Part shown: one piece after another, positions 26,614 to 36,601 of the stretch | Layout: each line of letters begins with the position of its first letter | Position numbering within the stretch: position 1 is the stretch's first letter | DNA from: Flavobacteriaceae bacterium UBA980 | GTDB taxonomy: Bacteria; Bacteroidota; Bacteroidia; Flavobacteriales; Flavobacteriaceae | Reading direction: 5' to 3' | Length of the DNA: 64,000 nucleotides | Assembly: GCA_002292265.1 (NCBI GenBank) | Contig: DBBQ01000061.1 | Location: 62,001 to 126,000, forward strand | Notes under the pieces: generated by a model | Databases searched by the model: none | Told to the model about the DNA's origin: nothing | What the model saw: only the letters and a program-made list of their open reading frames with translations | Position numbers and translations under genes: made by a program

Positions 26614-28788
26614 ATGGGGCAAATTCCTACCAAAACACTTGAAGATCTGGAGTATCCAGAGGTACTGAGACAATATGCGGATTTTGCCATTACCCCCTTG
26701 GGAAAAACGGCTTGCCTAGGCATCGTCCCGGAAGTTGATAAAGAACTGATCTTGGATCAATTGCAGGCAGTTTCTGAGTTTCGAGCTTCTTTTGACAATG
26801 AAAACCGTATCCCAAATCATGGTTTTGAGTCCTTAACGGAAGTTTTTGCCTTACTGAAAATTGAAAACAGTGTGTTGGAGATGCACACTTTTAGCAATAT
26901 TGCTGCCAATACAGAAATCACCAATACGTTGCTTGCCTTTCTTAAAAAATTTCAAACCTACTACCCTACGCTTTATAACCGCAGTGAGGGACTCACCATA
27001 GAAAAAGAAATCAAATCCTCAGTCGATTCAGTTATCGACCGTTTTGGAGAAGTTCGAGACAATGCCTCCGAAAGTCTTTACAGTATTCGAAAAAAAATTC
27101 AACAACTGAGAGGGAAAATTAGCAGTAGTTTTAACAAAGCCTTAAGTCAATATCAAAACGCGGACTATTTAGACGACATACGCGAATCCATAGTGGACAA
27201 CCGTCGTGTTTTGGCAGTAAAAGCGATGCACCGCAGGAAAGTAAAAGGTACCATTATGGGCAGTTCCAAGACAGGAAGCATCGTGTTTATCGAACCCGAA
27301 ACGACCCATGCCCAAACTCAAGAACTCCAAAACCTCTTGTTTGAGGAAGGCGAAGAGATCAAAAAAATCCTAAGTCAGCTCACCGACTTTTTCCGCCCCT
27401 ACCTCCCCTACCTCGAACTCCAGCAAGCTTTTCTATTGGAACTGGATCTGATCTATGCCAAAGCGCGTTATGCTCAAGAAATAAAGGGTTTACTGCCCGA
27501 AATGGTCATGGATTCGCACGAGATGGATTTTAAAAATGCGTATCATCCTCTTTTGTTACAAGCCCATAAACTCGAGGGCAAAGTCACCCATCCGCAAGAC
27601 ATTCGTTTGGATGCAGCGCACCGCATCATCGTTATTTCTGGACCCAATGCCGGCGGAAAAAGCATTACCCTAAAAACCGTAGGACTCTTGCAATTGATGC
27701 TGCAAAGTGGTATGCTAATCCCTGTACACGAACGTAGCAAAGCTTGTCTTTTCGACCGTATTTTAACCGATATTGGAGACAACCAGTCCATCGAAAATCA
27801 TCTGAGTACCTATTCCTACCGTCTAAAAAACATGAAATACTTTTTGAGAAAGTGCGACTCCAACACGCTATTTTTAATCGATGAGTTTGGAACGGGATCA
27901 GATCCCGAGCTGGGAGGGGCACTTGCAGAAGTGATTTTAGAGGATTTTTATGAGCGTGAAGCCTACGGATTAATAACTACTCACTACGCCAATCTTAAGG
28001 TGCTGGCCACAGAATTGCCCGCCATGATCAATGCCAATATGCAATTCGACAACCGAACCCTAGAACCTGTATTTAAATTGATCCTCGGAGAAGCGGGGAG
28101 CTCCTTTACCTTTGAGGTAGCCCAAAAAAATGGCCTTCCTTTTAATCTGATCAATCGAGCAAAAAAGAAAATTGAACGCGGAAAAGTCCGCTTTGACGCG
28201 ACCATTGCCAAACTACAAAAAGAGCGTTCCCAAATGCAAAAAACAGGACAAAGCTTAAAAGAGAAAGAGTCCAAAGCGGAACAAGAAGGCGATCGCATGG
28301 CAGAAATGAACGCCAAATTGAAAACCAAGCTGGTTAGCTATCAGGAACTTTTTAATCACAACCAACGCATGATCGTTTTAGGAAATAAACTCAATGATGT
28401 AGCTGAGCGCTTTTTTGAGAACAATAAAAAGCGGCCATTAATTTCCGAGTTATTAAAGCTCGTGGAAAGTGAAAATGCTAAACGGAAAAGAAAAACGGCT
28501 GCTCTCGCTAAAAAAGAACGAGAAGAAAAGAAGAAGCTCGCTGAGGAAGTCACTAAAGAAATTGCATTGGTCCGTAAAGAGAAAAAGAAAAAAGCCAAAA
28601 AAACACCCCCCCAAAAACCCAAACCCAAACTCAATGTTGGGGATCTCGTCAGAATGTTCGACGGACGTTCTATCGGGAGTATTGACACGATTGAAAAAAA
28701 CAAAGCCATTGTAAACTACGGCGTCTTTACGACTCAAGTAAACCTAGAGCTCTTAGAGCTAGTGGAAGCTGCAAAACCCGCAAAATGA
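26614..28788 (+). CDS. mutS2: MutS2-family ATPase, without Smr domain
   Basis: The 724-residue protein has the MutS core without mismatch-recognition domain: a helical clamp/lever region (about 1-320), ATPase with Walker A GPNAGGKS (about 348-355), FLIDEFGTGSDPELGG as Walker B, and TTHYANLK. A long basic coiled coil (about 510-680, rich in K and E) leads to a KOW-like segment LNVGDLVRMFDGRSIG. The usual C-terminal Smr nuclease domain is absent; the protein ends at EAAKPAK. MutS2 is implicated in recombination control and ribosome rescue; loss of Smr would remove the cleavage function. It overlaps the DCC gene by 4 bases. Confidence 0.93.
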   Translation: MGQIPTKTLEDLEYPEVLRQYADFAITPLGKTACLGIVPEVDKELILDQLQAVSEFRASFDNENRIPNHGFESLTEVFALLKIENSVLEMHTFSNIAANTEITNTLLAFLKKFQTYYPTLYNRSEGLTIEKEIKSSVDSVIDRFGEVRDNASESLYSIRKKIQQLRGKISSSFNKALSQYQNADYLDDIRESIVDNRRVLAVKAMHRRKVKGTIMGSSKTGSIVFIEPETTHAQTQELQNLLFEEGEEIKKILSQLTDFFRPYLPYLELQQAFLLELDLIYAKARYAQEIKGLLPEMVMDSHEMDFKNAYHPLLLQAHKLEGKVTHPQDIRLDAAHRIIVISGPNAGGKSITLKTVGLLQLMLQSGMLIPVHERSKACLFDRILTDIGDNQSIENHLSTYSYRLKNMKYFLRKCDSNTLFLIDEFGTGSDPELGGALAEVILEDFYEREAYGLITTHYANLKVLATELPAMINANMQFDNRTLEPVFKLILGEAGSSFTFEVAQKNGLPFNLINRAKKKIERGKVRFDATIAKLQKERSQMQKTGQSLKEKESKAEQEGDRMAEMNAKLKTKLVSYQELFNHNQRMIVLGNKLNDVAERFFENNKKRPLISELLKLVESENAKRKRKTAALAKKEREEKKKLAEEVTKEIALVRKEKKKKAKKTPPQKPKPKLNVGDLVRMFDGRSIGSIDTIEKNKAIVNYGVFTTQVNLELLELVEAAKPAK

Positions 28789-29183
28789 AACCGCTTGTAC
28801 TCTTCTTCGATGGACCTTGTGTCCTTTGCAACTATTGGGTCCGTAGGTTGTGTATTTGGGACAAAAATGACCAGCTTCGATTTACTTCGTTAGACAGTGA
28901 CTATACGCTCGGTTTTTTTAAAAAATACCCGAGTCCGCTGCTTGAGAAAGATGCAATCCTAAGCTGGGATTCTGAAAACGGCTATCGTTCAGAGTCGGAA
29001 GTGCTGTTCTATGTTTTAAAACACTTAGGCAAATTTTGGACACTACTCTTGCTCTTTCGTGTCTTCCCTTTATCTTGGACCAACGGACTGTATCGCTTTA
29101 TCGCTCGAAACCGCTACCGCTGGTTTGGAAAATACGACCACTGCCCCTTACCCGAAGCACGCTTCCGTCATAAATTTATCTAA
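28785..29183 (+). CDS. DCC family (DUF393) thiol-disulfide oxidoreductase-like protein
   Basis: The 132-residue protein begins with FFDGPCVLCNYWVRRL, the DxxCxxC signature that names the DCC family, with the two Cys separated by two residues as in thioredoxin-fold proteins. Redox activity is assumed for the family, not demonstrated in general. The C-terminus is aromatic and basic. It is coupled to mutS2 by an ATGA overlap. Confidence 0.92.
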   Translation: MKPLVLFFDGPCVLCNYWVRRLCIWDKNDQLRFTSLDSDYTLGFFKKYPSPLLEKDAILSWDSENGYRSESEVLFYVLKHLGKFWTLLLLFRVFPLSWTNGLYRFIARNRYRWFGKYDHCPLPEARFRHKFI

Positions 29184-29224
29184 AGTTGTATATTGGACTT
29201 TGTAAACACCTTAAATCTTAAAAA

Positions 29225-29620
29225 ATGAACGAATTCAAAAAATTTATCAGTAGAGGAAATGTCATTGATATGGCGGTGGGTTTAATTATGGCTACCTATT
29301 TTGGTGCTATTATCAAGTAATTGGTTAATGATGTGATCATGCCTCCCATTGGGCAGCTCTTAGGGGGTGTCAATTTCTCAGCCCTAAAAGTTGTCATTCA
29401 GGAAGCCCAAGGGGAAACTGCAGAAGTTGCCATACTATATGGTGCCTTTATCAATACCATCATTACTTTTCTCATTGTCTCCTTTGCTATTTTTATAGCA
29501 GTTAAAATGTACAACAAAGCACAAGAACGCTTCAAAAAAGAGGAGGAAGAGGCCAAACCCGTAGCGCCACCAAAACAGGAAGTACTACTGACAGAAATCC
29601 GAGATTTACTTAAGAAGTAG
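29225..29620 (+). pseudogene. mscL: Large-conductance mechanosensitive channel MscL with an internal stop
   Basis: The frame starting at ATG 29225 reads as MscL ([20 protein letters not shown]) until a TAA at 29318-29320 replaces the conserved Ser/Thr codon of the K-S-LVND segment; after it the same frame continues in family register ([16 protein letters not shown], then a second helix [18 protein letters not shown] and the [13 protein letters not shown] end). Total length would be 131 residues, as normal. In addition the packing motif usually GAAF in the first helix is ATYF, with Tyr at a position where a small residue is needed. The gene is thus probably inactive unless the stop is read through. 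Downstream it overlaps the convergent symporter gene by 11 bases. Confidence 0.88.
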
Positions 29621-30887
29621 GCGGATCTTTTAATTTTCCAATTGACTTCCCTACTATCATGGACACGGCGGCATCCCCTGTAACGTTTACAATAGTTCGG
29701 CACATATCCAAAGGACGATCTATGGCAAAAATCAAGGCCAATCCTGCTTCTGGAATACCCGCTTGAGCTAGGACAATAACCAACATGACGATTCCCGCAC
29801 TGGGCACAGCAGCCGTTCCGATGGAAGCCAAGGTTGCAGTAAAGACAATTCCGAGTTGAGCAGAAAGACTCAAATCCAATCCGAAGGCCTGAGCAATAAA
29901 AACAGCGGCCACTCCTTGATACACAGAAGTACCATCCATATTAATCGTGGCTCCAATGGGTAAAACAAAACTGGCTACTTCTTCATCGACGCCTAAATTG
30001 TCCTCTACACATTCCATAGTTACTGGTAAGGTAGCAGCACTGGAACTCGTAGAAAAGGCCAATAATTGCGCTGGAGCAATTCCCCGCATAAAAAAATTAG
30101 GTTTCCGCTTGGTAAAGAAACGAACGATGATAATATACACTACAATCATCGACGCCAGACCCAGCAATAGCGTTATGGCGTAGAGTGCTAAGGCTTGAAA
30201 CAGCTCCAAACTAGGGGCTTCAACTACTAAGGCGGCCAATAGCGCAAACACCCCATAGGGGGCGGCGAGCATAATCAGATCGATCAGCTTGAGAATAATG
30301 ACATTAAAGGAGTCAAAGAATTTTTTTACGGGTTTCCCTTTTTTGCCAGGTAACAAAATCATTCCAATACCAAAAAACAGGGCAAAAAAGATGACTTGTA
30401 GCATGTTTCGATTGTTGGAAGCAGCTAGAAAGATATTGGAGGGTACCATATCCACCAAGGCTTGCAAAGGTCCCGATTCTTGTTGTTTGGCCGCCGCCGC
30501 TTGTTTGGCTTGGGTGTCAGTAGCATAGGCTTCGACCAATTCATTACGCGTTTCAACGCTGATGGATTTCCCGGGCTGGATTACATTAACCAAAATCAAC
30601 CCGATGGTTACTGCCGTTAAAGTAGTAATCAGATAGGTGATAATGGTGCGCCCTCCCATTTGCGATAATTTGGAAATATCTTTTAAATCAGAAACTCCTT
30701 TAATTAATGAAGCGAGAATTAAAGGAACGGCAATCAACTTTAACAAATTGATAAAAATGGTTCCAAACGGCTTGATGTAATCTGAAATAAACTGACTCCC
30801 CTGCGGAACAAAAGAGAGCAAAAGTCCAAAAAGAACTCCAAGTCCCATTCCGATTAGAATTTTCCAGTGTAAAGCAAGTTTTTTCAT
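29610..30887 (-). CDS. Dicarboxylate/amino acid:cation symporter (DAACS family)
   Basis: The 425-residue membrane protein belongs to the GltP/DctA family, importing glutamate, aspartate or C4-dicarboxylates with Na+ or H+. Signatures are the serine-rich re-entrant loop [33 protein letters not shown] (TM7 region), and [17 protein letters not shown] in TM8 with the Arg and Asp of the substrate site. A polar insertion at about residues 110-145 lies in an extracellular loop. The exact substrate cannot be read. It is 5 bases downstream of aroC. Confidence 0.94.
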   Translation of the reverse strand: MKKLALHWKILIGMGLGVLFGLLLSFVPQGSQFISDYIKPFGTIFINLLKLIAVPLILASLIKGVSDLKDISKLSQMGGRTIITYLITTLTAVTIGLILVNVIQPGKSISVETRNELVEAYATDTQAKQAAAAKQQESGPLQALVDMVPSNIFLAASNNRNMLQVIFFALFFGIGMILLPGKKGKPVKKFFDSFNVIILKLIDLIMLAAPYGVFALLAALVVEAPSLELFQALALYAITLLLGLASMIVVYIIIVRFFTKRKPNFFMRGIAPAQLLAFSTSSSAATLPVTMECVEDNLGVDEEVASFVLPIGATINMDGTSVYQGVAAVFIAQAFGLDLSLSAQLGIVFTATLASIGTAAVPSAGIVMLVIVLAQAGIPEAGLALIFAIDRPLDMCRTIVNVTGDAAVSMIVGKSIGKLKDPPTS

Positions 30888-30892
30888 GGGTT

Positions 30893-31957
30893 TTAAATTT
30901 TATTGGTGCGTTTGAGGAGGCTAAAATCAGCGAGAACTAGTGCCGCCATTGCTTCTACAATGGGTACGGCGCGAGGGACGACACAGGGATCGTGTCTTCC
31001 CTTGCCCTGCATGGCCACGGCTTCCCTTTTTGAATTAATCGTTTCTTGATTTTGCATGATAGTGGCTACGGGCTTAAAGGCTACATTGAAGTAAATATCC
31101 ATACCATTGGATATCCCGCCCTGGATTCCTCCTGATCGGTTGGTTTGGGTAGTTCCGTCTGTGTTAAATAAATCGTTGTGCTCACTGCCTTTCATTTGAG
31201 TCCCTGCAAAGCCACTTCCGTACTCAAAACCTTTGACTGCATTAATCGAAAGCATGGCTTTTCCCAATTCAGCATGGAGCTTGTCAAAAGCGGGTTCTCC
31301 TAATCCTACGGGAACATTTTTTATGATACAACTCACTACTCCTCCTACGGTATCTCCTTCTTTTCGAATTTGTTTGATGTACGTTTCCATGGCTTCCGCC
31401 ACTTTAGGATCGGGACAGCGCACAGGATTTTTCTCGATAGAAGACACATCTACCTCTGAGGGATGCGTGTCTAAGGAAAGTGAACCGACAGCAGATACAT
31501 AAGCGTTTAAAGTCACAGGAGCTAAAAACTGTTTGGCAATGGCGCCAGCAACCACCCGACTGGCTGTTTCTCGAGCAGAACTTCTCCCACCTCCACGGTA
31601 GTCGCGAATGCCGTATTTTTCATCATATACATAATCGGCATGTGAAGGCCTGTAGGTGTCTTGGATATGGGAATAGTCTTTTGATTTTTGATTCGTATTG
31701 TGAATGGCATATCCAATGGGTGTTCCCGTTGTTTTTCCTTCAAATAGACCAGAAAAAAAAGTAACCTCATCGGGCTCTTTGCGTTGGGTTACGATAGCGG
31801 ATTGCCCGGGCTTTCTCCGATCTAAATCTTTTTGAATGGCTTCTAAATCCAGTTCTATTCCTGCGGGACAACCATCAATCACGCCTCCGATCGCAGGGCC
31901 ATGAGATTCTCCAAAAGTCGAAACTTTAAAAAGGGTGCCAAAAGTATTGCCTGACAT
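30893..31957 (-). CDS. aroC: Chorismate synthase
   Basis: The 354-residue FMN-dependent enzyme converts EPSP to chorismate, the last shikimate step. Family signatures are [19 protein letters not shown], the [26 protein letters not shown] region (FMN and substrate) and a C-terminal [17 protein letters not shown]. Complete by length. It is separated by 531 bases from the next gene upstream on the same strand, and that gap holds a C/G-rich repeat element. Confidence 0.97.
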   Translation of the reverse strand: MSGNTFGTLFKVSTFGESHGPAIGGVIDGCPAGIELDLEAIQKDLDRRKPGQSAIVTQRKEPDEVTFFSGLFEGKTTGTPIGYAIHNTNQKSKDYSHIQDTYRPSHADYVYDEKYGIRDYRGGGRSSARETASRVVAGAIAKQFLAPVTLNAYVSAVGSLSLDTHPSEVDVSSIEKNPVRCPDPKVAEAMETYIKQIRKEGDTVGGVVSCIIKNVPVGLGEPAFDKLHAELGKAMLSINAVKGFEYGSGFAGTQMKGSEHNDLFNTDGTTQTNRSGGIQGGISNGMDIYFNVAFKPVATIMQNQETINSKREAVAMQGKGRHDPCVVPRAVPIVEAMAALVLADFSLLKRTNKI

Positions 31958-32080
31958 AAATTCTAATATAGGCCCAAAGATAAAGGTAATGTTTGGAAAG
32001 TCTTTTGGAGTTTGTTTTTTTTTAACCTACTGGCCACTTGAAAATAGGCAGACCTAAATTCCCTCTTAGTAAAAGAAGCT

Positions 32081-32396
32081 TTAACACCCCCCTTCTCCCC
32101 CCTTGTTAGGGAGGACTTTAACCCAAATAATGTAATAGAAAATCTACTCCAGTCGAAGACTACTATAGAATAAGTCATTTTGCTAATATTTTTCAACTTC
32201 ATAACGAATCCTATTCCATAATCTGGGTTTAATTCCACATGATGGATAGTATCCCATAAATTCTCCCTTGATAGAAGAATTTTTTTTCTTAAAAATGCGC
32301 ATCTCCCACCTAACAAGTGAGACTTTTATTTATAACAATACGCACCCTCCCCCCTAATAAGGTGGGGGGGGGGTGGGGGATGAAGGGGGATGTTTT
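32081..32396. repeat. Non-coding C/G-rich inverted-repeat element
   Basis: The 531-base gap between aroC and the FAD/Fe-S gene (31958-32488) has no credible gene. It contains a C-rich arm at about 32082-32115 (CCCCCCTTCTCCCCCC, TTGTTAGGGAGG) whose approximate reverse complement appears at about 32345-32396 (CCTAATAAGGTGG, then runs of 10, 5 and 5 G). A third related unit (CTCCCACCTAACAAGTGAG) is near 32302-32320. Each unit carries its own short dyad around TTGTTAGG or CCTAAYAAG. The G runs at 32361-32389 could form a quadruplex. It may be a degenerate mobile or dispersed intergenic repeat. Confidence 0.55.
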
Positions 32397-32488
32397 ACCC
32401 TCTTGTCTCGGATCGGGTTTAAATCTGTCTTTAAGTTAGCATACCCTGAAACAGGAGGATCTACGTTTCGAATAGAATACAGAGCAAA

Positions 32489-35383
32489 TTACACTAACGC
32501 ACGCCGTAAAATTGTAATCGGGTGCAAACTTTCGCGCTGCGTTCCATCTTGGATTTGATGGCGACAGCTGGTTCCATTTGCTGCAATTATTACTTCGGGA
32601 TCAGTTTTTCTTACAGCTGGAAATAACCGCTCCTCACCTACTTGCATACTGATCTCATAGTGTTCTTTTTCATATCCAAAAGAACCAGCCATTCCACAAC
32701 AACCCGTGTTCAGCATTCGCACGGTGTAGTTCTTGGGTAGGTTTAGAATTTGGAATGTATCGGCTGGAGTGCCCAAGGCCTTTTGATAACAATGCGCGTG
32801 AATTTTTATTTCTTTTGCTTCTGTATGGAATTGAGTTGCTTGCAGTTTTCCTGTTTTTAATTCTTGTGCTAAAAAAGATTCTAAAGGAAGGCAATATTGG
32901 GCCAATTCTTTTGCTGCTTTGGAATCACTGGCCATTTTTGGGTACTCATCTGTAAAGGTGTAAATCGCGGAGGGTTCGATACCCAACAGCGGTGTTTCGG
33001 CTGAAACACAATCTCTATACAAGGCAACATTGCGATCCGCACAGGCTTTGGCTTGATCCAAAAATCCTTTGGAAATATAGGTCCTTCCACTTTCAGTGGG
33101 TGGTAGAATACAAACCTGATATCCCAAGCCCTCTAAAAGTGCTATGGCATCCGCTCCAATTTCAGTGTCGTTGTAATTGGTAAATTCATCTAAATATAAA
33201 TTAACACTTTTACTTGACTTGATTAACTTTCTGTTTTTTAATATTTTATATAGAGATTTTTTAAGTTTTGGAACACTTCTTTTTTGAGCAATACCCAAAC
33301 CGGATTTGATCCCATTTCCTAGAATAGGGAAAGTTAAAACAGTATTTTGTAACCCGCGTAAAGGTTGGGCAATTTGATTCAAGCGCCCAAAATAAGCAAA
33401 GAGTTTATCACGAAGCGAACTGCCATGTGTCTTTTGATAGTGGTATAAAAACTCTGCCTTGTAGGTAGCAATATCCACACTGCTTGGACATTCCGTTGCA
33501 CAGGCCTTACAACTCAAACAAAGGTCCATCACTTCTTTTAACGCTGAATCATCAAAGGCATTTGGTTTCTTGTTTTGCGTTAACACCTCTCGAAGCACGT
33601 TGGCGCGCCCTCGGGTGTTGTGCTTTTCTTCTCGTGTAGCCCGATAACTGGGACACAGGGCTCCTGTGGGTTGTACGGAACGGCATTTCCCTGCTCCATT
33701 ACATTTTTCGGCAGCTCTGAGAATTCCTTGATCAGCAGAAAAATCAAAAGCAGTATCAAATTCAGGGGTCTCTTTTTGTGCTGTCCTCAAGTTTTGGTCC
33801 ATAGGAAGCGGATCGACAATCTTCCCGGGGTTCAACAGCGCATTGGGATCGAACAGGGTTTTAATTTTTTTAAACAGTTGATAATTGGCCGCTCCCACAA
33901 CAACCGGAATAAATTCGGATCGCACAATACCATCGCCATGCTCCCCGCTTAAAGATCCTTTGTACTTTTTAACCAGTTTTGCTACCGCCAAGGTAATGGC
34001 TCGGAAATCCTGAACTCCTTTTTTTGATTTTAAATTTAATATCGGACGCAGGTGCAATTCCCCTGCTCCTGCATGTGCGTAATACACTACTTCTTGGTCG
34101 AACTGTACCATCAGTTTTTGAAACTCTTCGATATAAGCTGCTAATTTAGGCAAGGGAACTGCCGTGTCTTCGATACAGGCCACCGCTTTGTGATCTCCCA
34201 CCATATTTCCCAACAATCCCAGCCCCGCGTGGCGCAATTCATTTGCCAATTCTATTTCTTCATTCCAAAGCGGAACAGCAGCGTAGGCTAAACCTTTTTC
34301 TTTTACTTGATCTTGAAGGCGCTTTAGTTGCGCTTTTAGTTCTGCTAAGTCGTCCTGCCGCAATTCCAAGAGCAAAATCGCCTTTGGGTCCCCCTGAAGG
34401 AAGAATCTGTTTTTTTGATAGCCCGGATGGTCATGGGTGCAGTCTAAAATAGTTTTATCAATCAATTCACAGGTAAACAGGTGGTGCTGCATCACAGGCT
34501 CCACTGCTTGCATGGCATCGGAAATAGAGTTGAAATGCAAAACCAACATCACTTTATTTTTCGGAGGTAAAGGCTCTAGTTCCAGAGTAATTTCGGTTGT
34601 AAAAGCGAGAGTACCCTCACTACCTGCTAAAAGTTTTGAAAGATTTAGTGGTGTTCCTTCCGAAGCAAATGGCTGCATCTTTATCAGTTCATCTACCGCA
34701 TATCCCGTATTGCGTCGGTGAATGCTGGCTTCTGGAAAATCGGTTTGGATATGCTTTTGGATGTCTTTTTGAGACAACGTCTCGAGGAGTTCTTTATAAA
34801 TCTTCCCTTCTAGGGTTTGGGCAGTTCTTTTCTCTTTGAATTCCGATTCTGTACAATTTTCAAAACGAGCCAAACTGCCGTCGGAAAGTACTACGTTCAT
34901 CGCGCTGACTTTATCTCGCGTGACCCCATAGCGAATGGAAGTCGTTCCTGACGAATTGTTCCCCACCATTCCGCCTAACAAACAAAATTGTGAAGTAGAA
35001 GTATTGGGGCCAAAAAACAACTCCTTTTCAGCCAAATACCGATTGAGCGTATCTCGGTTTACTCCCGGTTGTACGGTTACTGTTTTATTTTCTAAATCTA
35101 ACGCTAAAATTTTAGTGAAGTGCTTGGAAATATCAACGACAATTCCAGGACCGACACACTGTCCTGCAAGAGAGGTTCCGGCGGCACGAGGGATAAGGCT
35201 GGTTTGATTTTGCTGTGCAAAGACAATCAATTTTTGAAGGTCTTCAACCGTTTTTGGATATGCCACAGCCAGAGGAAGCATTTTATAGACGGAAGCGTCT
35301 GTAGCATAGAGGGTTTTGTGAAGCGAATCCCATTCCAAACTACCTTCTAGAGCTTTGCTCAGTTGTTCTAAATTCTTCTCCAC
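32489..35383 (-). CDS. FAD-linked oxidase / Fe-S oxidoreductase fusion (YdiJ-like)
   Basis: The 964-residue protein joins a VAO-type FAD domain (about 30-280: PRAAGTSLAGQCVGPG, GNNSSGTTSIRYG), a FAD-oxidase C domain (to about 530; GELHLRP, GEHGDG), a segment with CNGAGKCRSVQPTGALCP (about 558-575), a ferredoxin-type CLSCKACATECP (about 620-632) and a C-terminal CCG-type domain (HAHCYQKAL, NTGCCGMAGSFGYE, about 890-905). This is the architecture of YdiJ, a D-2-hydroxyglutarate dehydrogenase in proteobacteria, and of related D-2-hydroxy acid dehydrogenases. The nearby DUF1338 gene, whose product is D-2-hydroxyglutarate, supports that substrate, but D-lactate or glycolate remain possible. Confidence 0.9.
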   Translation of the reverse strand: MEKNLEQLSKALEGSLEWDSLHKTLYATDASVYKMLPLAVAYPKTVEDLQKLIVFAQQNQTSLIPRAAGTSLAGQCVGPGIVVDISKHFTKILALDLENKTVTVQPGVNRDTLNRYLAEKELFFGPNTSTSQFCLLGGMVGNNSSGTTSIRYGVTRDKVSAMNVVLSDGSLARFENCTESEFKEKRTAQTLEGKIYKELLETLSQKDIQKHIQTDFPEASIHRRNTGYAVDELIKMQPFASEGTPLNLSKLLAGSEGTLAFTTEITLELEPLPPKNKVMLVLHFNSISDAMQAVEPVMQHHLFTCELIDKTILDCTHDHPGYQKNRFFLQGDPKAILLLELRQDDLAELKAQLKRLQDQVKEKGLAYAAVPLWNEEIELANELRHAGLGLLGNMVGDHKAVACIEDTAVPLPKLAAYIEEFQKLMVQFDQEVVYYAHAGAGELHLRPILNLKSKKGVQDFRAITLAVAKLVKKYKGSLSGEHGDGIVRSEFIPVVVGAANYQLFKKIKTLFDPNALLNPGKIVDPLPMDQNLRTAQKETPEFDTAFDFSADQGILRAAEKCNGAGKCRSVQPTGALCPSYRATREEKHNTRGRANVLREVLTQNKKPNAFDDSALKEVMDLCLSCKACATECPSSVDIATYKAEFLYHYQKTHGSSLRDKLFAYFGRLNQIAQPLRGLQNTVLTFPILGNGIKSGLGIAQKRSVPKLKKSLYKILKNRKLIKSSKSVNLYLDEFTNYNDTEIGADAIALLEGLGYQVCILPPTESGRTYISKGFLDQAKACADRNVALYRDCVSAETPLLGIEPSAIYTFTDEYPKMASDSKAAKELAQYCLPLESFLAQELKTGKLQATQFHTEAKEIKIHAHCYQKALGTPADTFQILNLPKNYTVRMLNTGCCGMAGSFGYEKEHYEISMQVGEERLFPAVRKTDPEVIIAANGTSCRHQIQDGTQRESLHPITILRRALV

Positions 35384-35488
35384 CTTGGTTTTACTCCTCT
35401 GCTTTAATTAAAATTTTATAAAGCTAAAATACGCATTAGTTTCCCATTTCCTTGCAATTGACTATTTTAGCCCATATTCAAATGGATT

Positions 35489-36601
35489 ATGTATAAAAAT
35501 TTATTCTTACTACTGACCTTTATCATTTGTGTTCTAGGTTGTCAAAGCAATTCTACTATTTTAAAAATTAAAGGTTCTTCGGATCTGGACAATGGTAGCA
35601 CAATTTACCATATCGTGGCAGACCTCAATAATCAGCCAACAACATTAGACACCTTGACCGTAAACCAAGGCTCTTTTGAGCTAGTCGCTGAAGTCGCTGA
35701 ACCCAATATTCACTTTCTTCAAATTGCAGGGATACAAGGAAGTTTTCCATTTATTGCAGAATCGGGTACGGTTACGATTGAGATTTACAAGGACAGCCTG
35801 GGACTTTCTAAAGCCACTGGAACCGAGTCCAATGAAGATTTTATGCGCTATAAGTCAGAGACGAAAGTCTATATCGAGTCTTTAAACGGGATAGGCAATG
35901 ACCTGCAACAGGCCATGATTTTAAAAGATTCTTTAATGGCAGAAGATCTTCAACAGCAATATCAAGAAGTCCGCGATCAAATTCAAGAATATGAGCTAGA
36001 GTTCATCAAGGGATCAACCAATTCCTTAGTTTCGGTTTTAATTTTGGATCGTTTTGTTGCCAATAAAGTCATTTCCATGGCCGAAGCAAAAACGATTTTT
36101 GAATCATTGAGTGAGCGGGTACGAAATACCAAGTCGGGAAGAATGATTCAACAACAGTTGGAACAGGCACCTAAAGCGGAAGTGGGTCAGGTAGCCCCTG
36201 CTTTTGAAGGACCCAGTCCAGAAGGAACTACTTTTGCGCTCAACAATGCGCTAGGGAAAGTGACCATTATCGATTTTTGGGCAAGTTGGTGCCGTCCTTG
36301 CAGAGTTGAAAATCCGAATCTCGTACAGCTTTATCGTTCTAATAAAGAACGGGGTTTAAGTATCGTAGGGGTTTCATTAGATAGAGACAAGAATAAATGG
36401 ATTAAGGCCATAGAAGACGATGGACTGGTTTGGGATCATGTGTCACATTTACAATTCTGGAATGATCCAATTGCTAGGCTCTATAAAGTGTCTGCTATAC
36501 CTGCTACGTTTGTACTCGATGAAAATGGCGTAATCATCGCCCGCGATCTTCGCGGAATGGAACTATACACCAAAGTGGAGGAATTATTAAGTAAAAGCTA
36601 A
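35489..36601 (+). CDS. TlpA/ResA-like thioredoxin-domain lipoprotein
   Basis: The 370-residue protein has a lipoprotein signal ending at Cys18 (ICVLGCQS), a DUF4369-like beta-rich domain (about 25-130), a helical linker and a thioredoxin-fold domain (about 235-370) with WASWCRPC (Cys268, Cys271) and cis-Pro in VSAIPATFVLD. It is a periplasmic thiol-disulfide protein; the WCxxC motif and TlpA-like insert suggest a reductase role in envelope or cytochrome maturation. Its end overlaps the convergent rhomboid gene by 4 bases. Confidence 0.92.
   Translation: MYKNLFLLLTFIICVLGCQSNSTILKIKGSSDLDNGSTIYHIVADLNNQPTTLDTLTVNQGSFELVAEVAEPNIHFLQIAGIQGSFPFIAESGTVTIEIYKDSLGLSKATGTESNEDFMRYKSETKVYIESLNGIGNDLQQAMILKDSLMAEDLQQQYQEVRDQIQEYELEFIKGSTNSLVSVLILDRFVANKVISMAEAKTIFESLSERVRNTKSGRMIQQQLEQAPKAEVGQVAPAFEGPSPEGTTFALNNALGKVTIIDFWASWCRPCRVENPNLVQLYRSNKERGLSIVGVSLDRDKNKWIKAIEDDGLVWDHVSHLQFWNDPIARLYKVSAIPATFVLDENGVIIARDLRGMELYTKVEELLSKS

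Noticed and set aside
28466..28740. Antisense frames across the MutS2 coiled coil
   Set aside because: The repetitive Lys/Glu codons create long open frames on the other strand without any domain; shadows of the real gene.
29321..29620. Independent 99-residue protein starting at TTG after the mscL stop
   Set aside because: It is the remainder of MscL lacking its first membrane helix; not expected to form a channel on its own.
31963..32316. 117-codon minus-strand frame upstream of aroC
   Set aside because: It covers one arm of the C-rich repeat, has no recognisable domain and a composition unlike neighbouring proteins; an incidental frame in the non-coding gap.
32361..32389. Sequencing artefact in the G run
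   Set aside because: A homopolymer miscount is possible, but the flanking related units on both sides show that a G-rich element is really there.
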